64,000 bases of DNA from Neobacillus sp. FSL H8-0543 (GCF_038592905.1 NZ_CP151943.1:1738501-1802500), one strand, 5' to 3'. Positions 50,500 to 60,090 are shown, counted from the stretch's first letter. Made by a program: numbers and translations. Notes: generated by a model not told the origin, from the sequence alone.

Positions 50500-51339
50500 T
50501 TATTTTAAATTGGAATGGAATTCTTCAATTAACTGTTTTTGATATTTATCATTAAAAGTCCCATCCAATAACTTCCCTAACGCTTCATTCGCGAGGCGTT
50601 CCCATGAGAACCCTTCTTTACCGACAAGGATTGGATAATAATAAACGTTATTCTTCTCCGCGGCTTCTAGGTCTCCAGGCGCATCACCAACCATTAGGAT
50701 TCTTTTATTGTCATAACCAAATTTCTTTAATTCCCCAATACAATGCGTTTTTGTCCCTGCTTCCTGACCTAGCATTACTTGCACATGTGGAGTCAACTGA
50801 TGTCTTGTCCATTCATCACGTACGGCTCCGCTATTTGCTGAAGAAACAATCGCGACATCCGCATCGGCTTCAATCCTCGCCAATCCTTCCTTCACCCCTG
50901 GGAATGGCTCATCGTCATCAGATAGTTCTGTAATCGCTTGATTAACAGCATGGCTCCACTCAAGCGCTTTCATTAATTGCTCGTCATTTGTTTTAGCAAT
51001 TTCTCTTTCTAATGAAGGGTTAGATAATTCATTAGTTGTTTCCGTCCATTCTTTGACAGAAGCTAAACTAGGGATTTCAAGCCCCTCTTTCGCTGCCAAT
51101 TCAAACGTTAAAACCAAACCTTTAAAACGGTTAATTCCCCGCGTCCTTGAATATAAATTAACGTCGTTCCATATTTCCATAAAGCGGTCAGTGATCGTTT
51201 CAATGCCCCAAACCTCAATCGCTTTCGGTCCAAAGCATTTCTGATGCTTAACATCCATCGTGTCCATCGCACAGCCATCAGAGTCAACGCACACTAAAAA
51301 GTCTTTTGTTTTTATGAATTCTGATATATTTTCTTTCAT
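50500..51339 (-). CDS. HAD-family phosphatase
   Basis: About 279 residues. Motif I is VDSDGCAMDTM (DxD nucleophile, near 15-17), motif II is VSSANSGAVRDEW (near 172), and motif III/IV is ILMVGDAPGDLEAAEKN (near 214). The cap domain resembles beta-phosphoglucomutase-type HADs. It probably dephosphorylates a sugar phosphate in the hexuronate pathway. Start ATG 51339 with GAGGAGAC upstream; the longer in-frame start at 51393 has no site. Confidence 0.8.
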   Translation of the reverse strand: MKENISEFIKTKDFLVCVDSDGCAMDTMDVKHQKCFGPKAIEVWGIETITDRFMEIWNDVNLYSRTRGINRFKGLVLTFELAAKEGLEIPSLASVKEWTETTNELSNPSLEREIAKTNDEQLMKALEWSHAVNQAITELSDDDEPFPGVKEGLARIEADADVAIVSSANSGAVRDEWTRHQLTPHVQVMLGQEAGTKTHCIGELKKFGYDNKRILMVGDAPGDLEAAEKNNVYYYPILVGKEGFSWERLANEALGKLLDGTFNDKYQKQLIEEFHSNLK

Positions 51340-51382
51340 TGTCTGTCTCCTCAAATAAGTAAATTTTTTATAAAATAAAAGC

Positions 51383-51407
51383 CGCCACTCCATAAATAGG
51401 AATGGCG
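51383..51407 (-). terminator. Intergenic terminator between uxuB and the HAD gene
   Basis: CGCCACTCC/GGAATGGCG stem with one mismatch, with a T-rich run on the minus strand; it may split the operon into a catabolic part and a hydrolase part. Confidence 0.55.
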
Positions 51408-51435
51408 ACTCTTTTGTTAGAGGTCAGACCTATTC

Positions 51436-52290
51436 TTAAACTCCAGAATACGCTGCGAATCCTCCGTCAATAGGTAATACAACGCCTGTGATGAAGCTCG
51501 CCGCTTGTTCACTTGCAAGGAACAATAAGCCGCCGATTAATTCTTCAGGTTGTCCAAATCTTTCCATTGGTGTGTTTCTAAGGATTTTCGCTGCTCTTTC
51601 TGTGTAGCTGCCATCTTCATTTAGCAATAATTTTTCATTTTGCTTTGTCACTAAAAATCCAGGAGCGATCGCATTTACCCGAATTCCAGCTTTAGAAAAG
51701 TAAACCGCAAGCCATTGGGTAAAGTTACTGATTGCTGCTTTAGCACCGCTGTAAGCAGGAATTTTTGTTAATGGTGTAAAAGCATTCATAGAAGAGATGT
51801 TGATAATCGAGCTTCCTTTTTTCTGTGTCATTGCCTCACCGAACACTTGAGAAGGAAGTAGCGTTCCTAAGAAGTTCAGGTCGAAAACAAATCCAACACT
51901 TTTTGGATCTAAGTCAAAGAAGGTTTTTAATTCTGGGTTTGCTTTTACTGCTTCTCCGTCATAGAACTCATCATCTGTTGTTCCGCGCGGGTTGTTACCG
52001 CCAGCACCGTTTAGAAGGATATCGCATGTACCTAGTTCTTTCTCAACAATTTCTCTTGCAGCTAATAAGCTTTCTTTTTCTAAAACGTTTGCTGCCACAC
52101 CGATTGCAATTCCGCCAGCTTCTTTAATCTCATTCGCCACTTTATCAGCTGGTTCTTGACGAAGGTCAAGTACAGCTACTTTCGCACCGCATGCTGCTAA
52201 TGCTTTACAGAAATCCGCTCCAAGAACGCCGCCTCCGCCTGTTACAACTGCTACTTTTCCTGTTAAGTCTACTTTAAATGGTACTGTCAT
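51436..52290 (-). CDS. uxuB: D-mannonate oxidoreductase (SDR type, UxuB)
   Basis: 284 residues, short-chain dehydrogenase. NAD-binding TGGGGVLGADFCKALA (near 17), NNAG-type LLNGAGGNNP (near 92), catalytic Tyr-Lys in YSGAKAAISNF (near 178) with the Ser in NISSMNAF upstream. Like YjmF of Bacillus subtilis it oxidises D-mannonate to or from D-fructuronate, and sits between uxuA and the HAD gene. Confidence 0.85.
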   Translation of the reverse strand: MTVPFKVDLTGKVAVVTGGGGVLGADFCKALAACGAKVAVLDLRQEPADKVANEIKEAGGIAIGVAANVLEKESLLAAREIVEKELGTCDILLNGAGGNNPRGTTDDEFYDGEAVKANPELKTFFDLDPKSVGFVFDLNFLGTLLPSQVFGEAMTQKKGSSIINISSMNAFTPLTKIPAYSGAKAAISNFTQWLAVYFSKAGIRVNAIAPGFLVTKQNEKLLLNEDGSYTERAAKILRNTPMERFGQPEELIGGLLFLASEQAASFITGVVLPIDGGFAAYSGV

Positions 52291-52321
52291 GGTTTGGTCC
52301 CCCTTTTATTTGGTACGCTGA

Positions 52322-53371
52322 TTAGTTTTTACGACTTTTTCCTTCTGCTTCCCATAAGCCGTACAAATAGGTAGCTCCTAAAGCACGATCATATAATCCG
52401 TATCCTGGCTTTCCAGTTTCTCCCCAAATCATTCTTCCATGGTCAGGGCGAATCGGTCCAGAATAGTTGAAATCCTTCATCGCTTTAATTACTTCATACA
52501 TATCTATAGAACCATACTTAGATGGATGCGCTGATTCTTCGAATGAAAATCCGCCTGTAAGCTTAACGTTACGAGCATGTACAAAGTTTACACGGTCTTT
52601 CAGTCCGAAATAACGAAGCATTTCTGGAAAATCATTATCTGGATGTGACCCAAGAGAACCGCTGCACATGGTTAAACCATTATTTGGGCTGTCATATAGG
52701 TTAATAAATCTTTCAAGATTTTCTTTGTTTGTAATGATACGTGGTAATCCAAAGATATCAAATGGTGGATCATCTGGGTGGATAGCCATTTTAACGCCAG
52801 CTTCTTCGGCAACAGGAATAATTTCTTTAATGAAATATTCTAGGTTTTCCCAAAGCTTTTCATGATTTACATTTTTGTAATGATCAAATAATCTTTGTAA
52901 ATCTTCTTTTTCATAGCTGGAATCCCAACCAGGAAGAGAAAGTTCACCTGTTAGTGGATCCATTTTTTTAGCCACTTCTTCTACGAAAATAAGAGCGGTT
53001 GAGCCATCTGGAAGACGGTAATCTAGATCCGTACGGGTCCAGTCAAAGATTGGCATAAAGTTGTAGCAGATAACTGGAATGCCGACTTTACCAAGGTTGC
53101 GGATCGTTTCTTTGTAATTCTCGATGTAACGGTCACGAGTCGGCAAGCCGATTTTAATATCCTCATGAACAGGGACACTTTCGATAACAGAAATATGTAA
53201 CCCAGCTTCTTCTACGGTGCTTTTTAATTCCTCAATTTTATCTAACGGCCATGCTTCCCCCACCGGAATATCATAAATGGCAGTTACAATCCCCTCCATC
53301 CCAGGGATCTGACGGATATATTCCAAGGGAATCGAATCTGTTTTACCATACCAACGAAAACTCATTTTCAT
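52322..53371 (-). CDS. uxuA: Mannonate dehydratase
   Basis: 349 residues. It shows [24 protein letters not shown], the [15 protein letters not shown] segment (near 197) and [10 protein letters not shown] (near 313), all hallmarks of UxuA. It dehydrates D-mannonate to 2-keto-3-deoxygluconate using Fe2+/Mn2+. RBS AAGGAGG. It lies between uxaC and uxuB. Confidence 0.92.
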   Translation of the reverse strand: MKMSFRWYGKTDSIPLEYIRQIPGMEGIVTAIYDIPVGEAWPLDKIEELKSTVEEAGLHISVIESVPVHEDIKIGLPTRDRYIENYKETIRNLGKVGIPVICYNFMPIFDWTRTDLDYRLPDGSTALIFVEEVAKKMDPLTGELSLPGWDSSYEKEDLQRLFDHYKNVNHEKLWENLEYFIKEIIPVAEEAGVKMAIHPDDPPFDIFGLPRIITNKENLERFINLYDSPNNGLTMCSGSLGSHPDNDFPEMLRYFGLKDRVNFVHARNVKLTGGFSFEESAHPSKYGSIDMYEVIKAMKDFNYSGPIRPDHGRMIWGETGKPGYGLYDRALGATYLYGLWEAEGKSRKN

Positions 53372-53388
53372 TTACGAAAACCTCCTTA

Positions 53389-54804
53389 TTAATTAAGCTC
53401 GATGCTAAAATAGTTTTTTGCATTGTTAAAACAAATATTCTCAATAAGTTTTTGCAGCAATTCTTGGTCATTTGGAACCTCGCCATCCTCTACCCATGTA
53501 CCAACCAAATTACATAGAATCCGGCGGAAATATTCATGACGGCTGTAAGAGATAAAACTGCGTGAATCGGTAAGCATTCCTACAAAATGCATCAACAAAC
53601 CTTGGTCGGCTAAAGCATTTAATTGGCGTAGCATTCCTTGTTTTGTATCATTGAACCACCAACCAGAACCTAACTGGATTTTCCCTGGTACGCCAGCTTC
53701 CGTTTGGAAGTTTGCCAGCGTACTGCCAATCAAATCATTATGAACAGGATTCAAGTTATACAGAATGGTTTTTGGTAAGGCGTTATTTTCATCGAACGCT
53801 GCAAGTAAAGCATTTAGCGTTACAGCTACTTCCCCTTGATCGCTGATCGAATCAAAGCCTGCATCAGGACCCAAGGTTTTAAACATTTTAGTATTATTAT
53901 TCCTAATCGCACCAAAATGTATTTGCATGGCCCAATCGCGCTCTTTGTAACACTTCGCAAGGTGAATAAGCACCGCAGTCTTGAATTTATTCTCCTCTTC
54001 ACTGCTGACAACTTGTCCATTGCGGCCCGCTTGAAAGATCGCATTTATTTCTTCCATTTTAAAAGCAGCAAACGGAATTTCTCCAATACCATGGTCAGAT
54101 AGGCGTCCGCCTTTTTCATGGAAGTATTGAACTCTCTCTTCAAGGGCCGTTAAATATTCTTCAAAGGACGAGATTTTTCTATTGATTACCGCTTCAAGCT
54201 TTTCTACAAACTCTGTAAAGGAATCCTTGTTGATTTCGACACCCTTATCCGGACGGAAGGTTGGGAGTACCTTTACTGGAAAGTCCTTTAATTCCTTAAT
54301 TTGCTCGTGGTAAAACAAATCATCCGTTGGATCGTCTGTCGTACAGATCACCTTTACGTTGGAACGTTTGATTAAACCTTGAACGGAATAATCATCCTGC
54401 TTCAATAATGAATTGCATTGCTCCCAAATTTGTTCGGAGCTAGCTTCATTCAGCAGTTCTTCAATCCCAAAGTATTTTTTTAATTCTAAATGAGTCCAAT
54501 GGAACAATGGATTTCCAACGGTATTCGGAACGGTTTTAGCCCATGCTTCAAACTTCTCTTTATCGCTGGCATTACCAGTGATAAAACGTTCATCGATCCC
54601 GTTAGATCGCATACCTCTCCATTTATAGTGGTCGCCTTCAAGCCAAAGTTCGGTAATCGTGTTAAATTTACGATTTTCAGCAATTTCCTTTGGGGATAAA
54701 TGGCAGTGGTAATCGTAGATAGGCATGTTTTTCGCATAATTATGATACAAATCTATCGCTGTTTTATTCTTCAGCATAAAATTATCATGGATAAATGCTC
54801 CCAA
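53389..54804 (-). CDS. uxaC: Glucuronate isomerase
   Basis: About 471 residues. UxaC signatures: MPIYDYHCHLSPKEIAENR (HxH metal site near 30), GNPLFHWTHLELKKYFGI (near 97) and VKVICTTDDPTDDLFYH (near 155). It interconverts D-glucuronate and D-fructuronate (or galacturonate and tagaturonate). Start is probably TTG 54804 behind AGGAAGGGG; GTG 54813 is immediately adjacent to that site. Cotranscribed with kdgK upstream and uxuA downstream. Confidence 0.92.
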   Translation of the reverse strand: MGAFIHDNFMLKNKTAIDLYHNYAKNMPIYDYHCHLSPKEIAENRKFNTITELWLEGDHYKWRGMRSNGIDERFITGNASDKEKFEAWAKTVPNTVGNPLFHWTHLELKKYFGIEELLNEASSEQIWEQCNSLLKQDDYSVQGLIKRSNVKVICTTDDPTDDLFYHEQIKELKDFPVKVLPTFRPDKGVEINKDSFTEFVEKLEAVINRKISSFEEYLTALEERVQYFHEKGGRLSDHGIGEIPFAAFKMEEINAIFQAGRNGQVVSSEEENKFKTAVLIHLAKCYKERDWAMQIHFGAIRNNNTKMFKTLGPDAGFDSISDQGEVAVTLNALLAAFDENNALPKTILYNLNPVHNDLIGSTLANFQTEAGVPGKIQLGSGWWFNDTKQGMLRQLNALADQGLLMHFVGMLTDSRSFISYSRHEYFRRILCNLVGTWVEDGEVPNDQELLQKLIENICFNNAKNYFSIELN

Positions 54805-54823
54805 CCCAAGCACCCCTTCCTAT

Positions 54824-55837
54824 TTAGCGGTTTATTGAAAATGAACGGCTCATATATTTCTCAACATCTGAGATAGGGATTAAATTAGCATCCCCCTCAA
54901 TCGTATGTTTCAAGGCAAAACAACCGGTGGCAAACTCAACTGCATCTTGAGGCGTATATTCACTAATTAATGAATAAATGATTCCTGCTGAAAAGGCATC
55001 ACCTGTTCCAACTCGGTCGATAATATCGACTTCCACCTCTGTTGATTGATAGAACTGACTGCCATCATACAAAAAGGCCTGCAATTGATTACAATTGACG
55101 GATACATGTTCTCTTTTCGTCATCGCAATATATTTCATTCCATATTGTTGATGAAGCTGGCTCATAATACTCTTAAGATCTTGCGGACTCGGATGTTTTG
55201 GCAGGCGGTCTTTAATATCCTGTCCATCCCTATCCAACAATTGTAAGGGCTCAATCCCAATGCAGACATCTACATCCTTGATTAGTTCGGTCATCTTTTC
55301 ACGAGCTGTTTCAAAGGACCATAACGCACTCCTGTAGTTTAGGTCACAACTGGTAGTTAACCCTTTTTCTTTTGCGACAGATAACGCTTTCTTGGTCAGC
55401 GTAAATAATTCTTCATTTAACGCGGGTGTGATACCGCTGATATGGAACCAATCCGCATCAGCAAAAATGGCATCAAAATCATATTCTTCTACCTTGGATA
55501 AGGCAAACGCTGAATAGTTTCGGTCATAATACACTTTTGAAGGCCGGATGGAATAACCTTTTTCAAAAAAATAAATCCCAAGTCGATCACCGCCATGCAG
55601 AACATGATTGGTCCGAACCCCAAACCGATTTAACTGTTGCTCAGCGCTTGTACCCAGTGCATTTTCAGGCACTTTCGTTACAAATGAGCTGATCAGACCG
55701 AATTTCGCTAAGGAAACGGCTACGTTTGCTTCCCCGCCCCCATAAACAGCATCAAAGGATTGGGCTTGGACAATTTTTTGATAATTTGGTGCCGATAACC
55801 GAAGCATGATCTCCCCAAGAGTAACTACTTTTTTCAT
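54824..55837 (-). CDS. kdgK: 2-dehydro-3-deoxygluconokinase
   Basis: 337 residues, PfkB fold. N-terminal VTLGEIMLRLSAPN and VYGGGEANVAVSLAKFG; C-terminal signature DRVGTGDAFSAGIIYSL with catalytic Asp near 265. It phosphorylates 2-keto-3-deoxygluconate to KDPG. It starts 3 bases after kdgA ends, so the two are tightly coupled. Confidence 0.9.
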   Translation of the reverse strand: MKKVVTLGEIMLRLSAPNYQKIVQAQSFDAVYGGGEANVAVSLAKFGLISSFVTKVPENALGTSAEQQLNRFGVRTNHVLHGGDRLGIYFFEKGYSIRPSKVYYDRNYSAFALSKVEEYDFDAIFADADWFHISGITPALNEELFTLTKKALSVAKEKGLTTSCDLNYRSALWSFETAREKMTELIKDVDVCIGIEPLQLLDRDGQDIKDRLPKHPSPQDLKSIMSQLHQQYGMKYIAMTKREHVSVNCNQLQAFLYDGSQFYQSTEVEVDIIDRVGTGDAFSAGIIYSLISEYTPQDAVEFATGCFALKHTIEGDANLIPISDVEKYMSRSFSINR

Positions 55838-55840
55838 GTT

Positions 55841-56485
55841 TTATTCCGCCCTTAGAGAATTGACCTTGTCGATAAACTCACGGGCAACTCTTTGTACCGA
55901 GCTAAAATCCCCGCCTACAGCATCTTTTGTCAGAGCTCCGCCAATCCCAACAGCAAAAGCTCCATTTTTCATCCATTTATCAACATTATCGAGGCTTACT
56001 CCGCCGGATGGCATCATTTCCACATGTGGGATGGGACCTTTTACATCTTTAATGAATCCAGGGCCTAACAAACTGCCTGGGAAGAGCTTCACTACGTCTA
56101 CACCAAATGAAAGGGCGCTCATTATTTCAGTTACAGAGCCACATCCTGGAAGATAGGGAGTAGCGTAGCGGTTGCACATTGTGGCAATCGCTCCATCAAA
56201 ATGAGGACTTACGATATACCGTGCACCATTCATAATCGCAATACGTGCAGTCTCTGCATCCAATACAGTCCCTGCACCGACAATCATTTGCTGATCACCA
56301 GTTCGTGTAAGTTCAGCAATTGCCTCTTCAGCACCAGGTGTAGTGAAAGTAACCTCAAGGGAACGAATCCCACCCTGAAAGGCTTGTTTGGAAATCTCAA
56401 CTGCTTCTTCTTTACTTTTCCCACGGACCACTGCAACCAAATAACCTTTATGCATTTCGTTAAGTACTTGATATTTTTGCAACAT
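55841..56485 (-). CDS. kdgA: KDPG/KHG aldolase
   Basis: 214 residues, class I aldolase. Schiff-base Lys in GVDVVKLFPGSLLGPGFI (near 132), catalytic Glu region YLVAVVRGKSKEEAVE near 15, and GAGTVLDAETARIA near 72. It splits KDPG to pyruvate and glyceraldehyde-3-phosphate. First gene of the hexuronate operon. Its promoter overlaps an operator at 56629-56640. A hairpin TATAGTG/CACTATA (56575-56597) lies in the leader. Confidence 0.9.
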   Translation of the reverse strand: MLQKYQVLNEMHKGYLVAVVRGKSKEEAVEISKQAFQGGIRSLEVTFTTPGAEEAIAELTRTGDQQMIVGAGTVLDAETARIAIMNGARYIVSPHFDGAIATMCNRYATPYLPGCGSVTEIMSALSFGVDVVKLFPGSLLGPGFIKDVKGPIPHVEMMPSGGVSLDNVDKWMKNGAFAVGIGGALTKDAVGGDFSSVQRVAREFIDKVNSLRAE

Positions 56486-56574
56486 TTAGATCACCTTGTC
56501 TGTTTTTTATGGCCAAGCTATAATCTTACAGGAGTTACATTTTGTTAAAAATCAATAAAAATCGGATACCTTTT

Positions 56575-56597
56575 TATAGTGTCTTTTTGGCACTATA
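56575..56597 (-). promoter_or_regulatory. Leader hairpin upstream of kdgA
   Basis: TATAGTG and CACTATA form a stem around a T-rich loop in the kdgA leader. Function unknown; it may affect RNA stability. Confidence 0.35.
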
Positions 56598-56628
56598 TTA
56601 TACCGACTTAGGTTTACATCTTTTCTAA

Positions 56629-56640
56629 CTTGTATACTAG
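56629..56640. promoter_or_regulatory. Operator at the kdgA promoter
   Basis: CTTGTATACTAG differs by one base from the perfect palindrome at the symporter promoter and resembles GntR-type operators (cf. the gluconate GntR site with CTTGTATACAAG). It overlaps the predicted -10. Confidence 0.6.
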
Positions 56641-56663
56641 CATACTTTCGAATTATTTACCAA
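56634..56663 (-). promoter_or_regulatory. Predicted promoter of the kdgA operon
   Basis: On the minus strand TTGGTA (56658-56663), 18 bases, TAGTAT (56634-56639). Confidence 0.45.
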
Positions 56664-56786
56664 TAATAATATACTTGTTCATAAAAAATTAACAATAAAA
56701 AAACCAGTATCCCTTTATAGGAATACTGGCCAGGCTGTCAAGAAACCTTCGACAGTCTCTTATTGATATAAGCTTTTTGAACATGT

Positions 56787-56919
56787 CTGTTGATTTGCGC
56801 TCCAGGCACTTCGCTTTCCGCGGGCGGTCGGTGAGCCTCCTCGGCGCTGCGCGCCTGTGGGGTCTCACCCTGACCTGCTAGTCCCGCAGGAGTCTCGTGC
56901 CTTCCACGCAAATCAACAG
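56787..56919 (-). repeat. 133-bp GC-rich Bacillus-type repeat, left copy
   Basis: Bounded by a perfect 13-bp inverted terminus CTGTTGATTTGCG/CGCAAATCAACAG. Much richer in GC than its surroundings. I recognise this kind of element as common in Bacillaceae genomes. Confidence 0.85.
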
Positions 56920-57369
56920 GGTTATAAAATCAATAATACACTACTCTTAACACACCAAAAAAAAAGAAAAATATTTAGTAGTTAAATCTATATTTAAACT
57001 AAGTGTATCGGCAAAAATGAATATGAATTTGTTTCTATTAATGAATGGGTTCCTAAGGTTCACATTATCTCTCGAGCCCGATTTGCATGGGATTATTTGA
57101 AGGTTATAATGATTATTAATCTAATTTGAGTAAATGTGAAAACTGTTCACTTCTTCCCCGATATACACTTCCAAAATTAAAGTAAAGGTAGTGACACGTC
57201 ATATTTGGGAAGACTACAAGTAAAAGGTAAGGGAATGTTTCTTATCTAATTTGAAAAAATACTTTATAAATTTAGAAAAGAAAAAGTAGAGCGAAGCTTC
57301 GCAGATTCAATTGCTTTAAACTTAGCTTGGCTAGAATAAGTGTGTGGTAATACTTAGGTCATTTACCCC

Positions 57370-57502
57370 CTGTTGATTACCGCGGAAGGTGCGCAGACTC
57401 CTGCGGGAGTACGGGGCAGTGGGAGACCTGCAAGAGCGCAGCTCTGAGGAGGCTCCCCGGCACGCCCGCGGAAAGCGAAGCATCTGGAGCGGAAATCAAC
57501 AG
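57370..57502 (+). repeat. 133-bp GC-rich Bacillus-type repeat, right copy (inverted)
   Basis: Same length as the left copy and in opposite orientation, sharing ACTCCTGCGGGA, GAGGAGGCTC and CGCGGAAAGCGAAG; ends CTGTTGATT/AAATCAACAG. Confidence 0.85.
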
Positions 57503-57559
57503 GCCTGTTAGCAGAAACAATCTTAATTAAATTTTGTATTAAATCAAGCTAAAACAAAA

Positions 57560-57592
57560 GATTGCCGAGAAAGATACCCTTTCTCGACAATC
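57560..57592 (-). terminator. Terminator of the UxuR-type regulator gene
   Basis: GATTGCCGAGAAA (57560-57572) pairs with TTTCTCGACAATC (57580-57592); on the minus strand TTTTGTTTTA follows. Confidence 0.7.
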
Positions 57593-57606
57593 TGACCAGT
57601 ATTCCT

Positions 57607-58323
57607 TTATAGGAATACTGGCATCTGTTCAGGAAGTTCAAAATAATCTAAGTAAGGACTGTCTTCCCTAAATAGGTCTTCCCAATATTTCATTGGTTCA
57701 ATAATATGCTGTCTAACAACATCTTCTACCCGATCGCAATCCTTTGTTTCAAGGATTTTTAATATTTTCATATGGTCAGTAATCGCTTCATCAAAGCTAT
57801 GCTGCATTTCAGAAAGGAGCCGCATTCGGTTATAGTGAGTACTTATCCGGGTAATCGCTTCCCAAACATGCGCTTTTTGATTCCCTTCAAATATGATCCG
57901 ATGAAATTCTTTGTCAAGTTTATGAAACGCGCGCTCCTGCCCCTTTTGGCCAATTAACTCCTCCTGGAGGGAAACATTCTTTTGTAGGTCAAATAAATTT
58001 CCCTTCGGAAACGACTCACACGTCAGCTTTAATACCTCTTTTTCCAAGGTGTAACGCATAAAAGAGGCTTCTTTAACTAATTGTGGCTTTATTTTTGATA
58101 TATAAGTCCCCACTTGGGGAATAACTTCTATTAAATGTTCTTCTCGTAATTTAGCTAAAACTTCTCTAATTGGAGTACGAGAGATCTTAAGCCCGTCAGC
58201 AAATTCTATTTCACTAATGGATTGGCCTGGTTTTAATTCTAATGACATAATAGAATCCTTTATCACTCTATAGGAATATTCCTTATTATTCTCACCCGGC
58301 AGCCGTGGCGCTATCGTAGCCAT
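57607..58323 (-). CDS. uxuR: GntR-family FCD-type regulator of the hexuronate genes
   Basis: 238 residues. N-terminal winged helix-turn-helix (about 15-80: LEISRTPIREVL-type KISRTPIREVLAKLREEHLIEV) and an all-helical FCD effector domain (about 85-225). In Proteobacteria, UxuR/ExuR-type FCD regulators bind hexuronates; by position between kdgA and the symporter gene this is the likely local regulator. The binding site is predicted to be CTAGTATACTAG. Start ATG 58323. Confidence 0.8.
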   Translation of the reverse strand: MATIAPRLPGENNKEYSYRVIKDSIMSLELKPGQSISEIEFADGLKISRTPIREVLAKLREEHLIEVIPQVGTYISKIKPQLVKEASFMRYTLEKEVLKLTCESFPKGNLFDLQKNVSLQEELIGQKGQERAFHKLDKEFHRIIFEGNQKAHVWEAITRISTHYNRMRLLSEMQHSFDEAITDHMKILKILETKDCDRVEDVVRQHIIEPMKYWEDLFREDSPYLDYFELPEQMPVFL

Positions 58324-58406
58324 ATGTTACACTCCCTATTTTTCCGTTCATTTATATTCTCTCACCATAATAGCATTCAAATCTTCTTCCTACAATACCA
58401 CTTCAA

Positions 58407-58444
58407 AAGAAGAAGATAGTTAACTAAATAACTATCTTCTTCTT
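58407..58444 (-). terminator. Terminator of the symporter gene
   Basis: A 16-bp perfect stem (58407-58422 with 58429-58444), starting AAGAAGAAGATAGTTA, loop ACTAAA. Confidence 0.7.
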
Positions 58445-58462
58445 ATTTCTATAAAGTTTTTG

Positions 58463-59821
58463 TTATTTAGCTGTTTTTCTTTTCTCTGCTAAATCAATAG
58501 CTAATTGCAGAGTACGTTTTTTGTTTAATGGGTAAAGGAATACAAGTATTAAGAAAACCGCTCCAAGTACAAGGGCAGGAACTAATGTTCCAAGGGTATG
58601 AATTCCATCAAGCGTACTAGCTGTTTGTGCCTGAAGCTTTGGATTATATCCAGCTGCAGCGATCACCGCACCACCAAGACCACCAGCTACTGCCTGACCA
58701 ATTTTACGAGCCATTGAGTAGATAGAGTAGACGGTTGCGTCTTCTCGTAAACCTGTTAAATATTCATGATAGTCGATTACGTCCGTAACGAACGCCCAAA
58801 CAACAAGGTTGAAAATACCATAACCAAACATCGCAACAGTTAGAATAGCAATAAATTGTGTGGATGAAAGATTAGGAAGGAAATATAGAACGGCATATAC
58901 AAGAGCTGCTAGTAATAAGCCACCTGAAGCCACTTCTTTTTTACCAAACTTTTTAACTAACGGTTGAATAAACGGCATAGCTACAAAAACTGCACCAGAT
59001 TGCAGAAGACCAACAATACTTAACGCTTTCGCATTGCTGAAGTAATCCTTAAATAAAAATACGTTTACTGTACCAATTAACATAAAGACAATCATGAATG
59101 TTAAGGCAACTACTAGGAACCAAATTAATGGTTTGTTTTTTACTAAACCTTTCATTGTTTTGCCTAAGTTCATTTTTGGTTTTTCCGTTTCATCTAACAC
59201 AATTCGTTCCGTCGATAATTTATAGCAAGCAAGGTAAGATGCAATTGCTAGACCACCAAAAATTAGTGCAGCTAAAAAGAAGCGATCTGCATCAGGACGA
59301 TTGTTAACAAATAGAATCATTGGTCCAACTACGTTAATAACTAAACCAGATACTTGTGCACCTAATGTTCTCCAGCTTGAAAGAGCAGTTCTTTCAACAG
59401 GATCAGCTGTGATAACAGAAGCCATTGATCCGTACGGGATATTTACCGTACTGTATAGAGTTCCCCAAATTATATAGGTTACGTAAGCGTAAGCAAGATA
59501 GAAGCCATCGGACATTCCAGGAATCGTCACGAACATTAAGACACCAGATACTACAAGTGGAACAGACATTCTTAGAATCCATGGTTTAAACTTTCCATTT
59601 TTCGTTGATTTTCTTGTATCTATAAAACGGCCCCAAGTAACATCGGCTACCGCATCCCATAAACGAGCAATTAAAAATAGTAATCCGACATGAGCTGGAT
59701 TAAGTTGGAATACATCTGTATAAAAAACCATTAAGAATGCTGCTACAAGAATAAAGAATAAATCATTACCAAGATCTCCAAACAAATAACCTAATTTGTC
59801 TCTCATTCCAAATTTACGCAT
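58463..59821 (-). CDS. GPH-family (glycoside-pentoside-hexuronide) cation symporter
   Basis: About 452 residues, twelve membrane segments. Signature segments: KLGYLFGDLGNDLFFILVAAFLMVFYTD near the N-terminus, ARLWDAVADVTWGRFID (near 49) and VIDYHEYLTGLREDATVYSIYSMARKIGQAVAGG (near 322). The GPH family includes YjmB of Bacillus subtilis and glucuronide symporters such as UidB. With the operator at its promoter it probably imports hexuronides or hexuronates. ATG 59821 has AGAGGTG upstream; GTG 59830 is an alternative. Confidence 0.85.
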   Translation of the reverse strand: MRKFGMRDKLGYLFGDLGNDLFFILVAAFLMVFYTDVFQLNPAHVGLLFLIARLWDAVADVTWGRFIDTRKSTKNGKFKPWILRMSVPLVVSGVLMFVTIPGMSDGFYLAYAYVTYIIWGTLYSTVNIPYGSMASVITADPVERTALSSWRTLGAQVSGLVINVVGPMILFVNNRPDADRFFLAALIFGGLAIASYLACYKLSTERIVLDETEKPKMNLGKTMKGLVKNKPLIWFLVVALTFMIVFMLIGTVNVFLFKDYFSNAKALSIVGLLQSGAVFVAMPFIQPLVKKFGKKEVASGGLLLAALVYAVLYFLPNLSSTQFIAILTVAMFGYGIFNLVVWAFVTDVIDYHEYLTGLREDATVYSIYSMARKIGQAVAGGLGGAVIAAAGYNPKLQAQTASTLDGIHTLGTLVPALVLGAVFLILVFLYPLNKKRTLQLAIDLAEKRKTAK

Positions 59822-60090
59822 TATTTTCACCTCTTATTATATTGTTGTTACAAAAACCACTTGGTAAAACGGTTACATTTTCTACAAAAAGTAAATTAAC
59901 TCATAAGAAACAAGGTACTAAAATATGACATACATCCAACTATTGCTGTAGCTTGTCCAATCCATTTGCATTAAGATAAACCTCAAATATGAAATAAATA
60001 ATTCCGTTAAAAAGCAATTCTTAGGGACGTGGACTTCTATTAAACAGCTAGTTTGGATATAAGATTTGTTCCCTCCTTTTCTTTGATGTA

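Larger units (their letters stand above)
56704..57621. repeat. Symmetrical composite repeat region between kdgA and the regulator gene
   Basis: Both ends carry a 26-bp hairpin CCAGTAT(C/T)CC...GGAATACTGG (56704-56729 and 57596-57621) and a second hairpin, and enclose two inverted 133-bp GC-rich elements with about 450 bp of AT-rich sequence between. The right hairpin overlaps the end of the regulator gene. There is no transposase. Confidence 0.7.
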
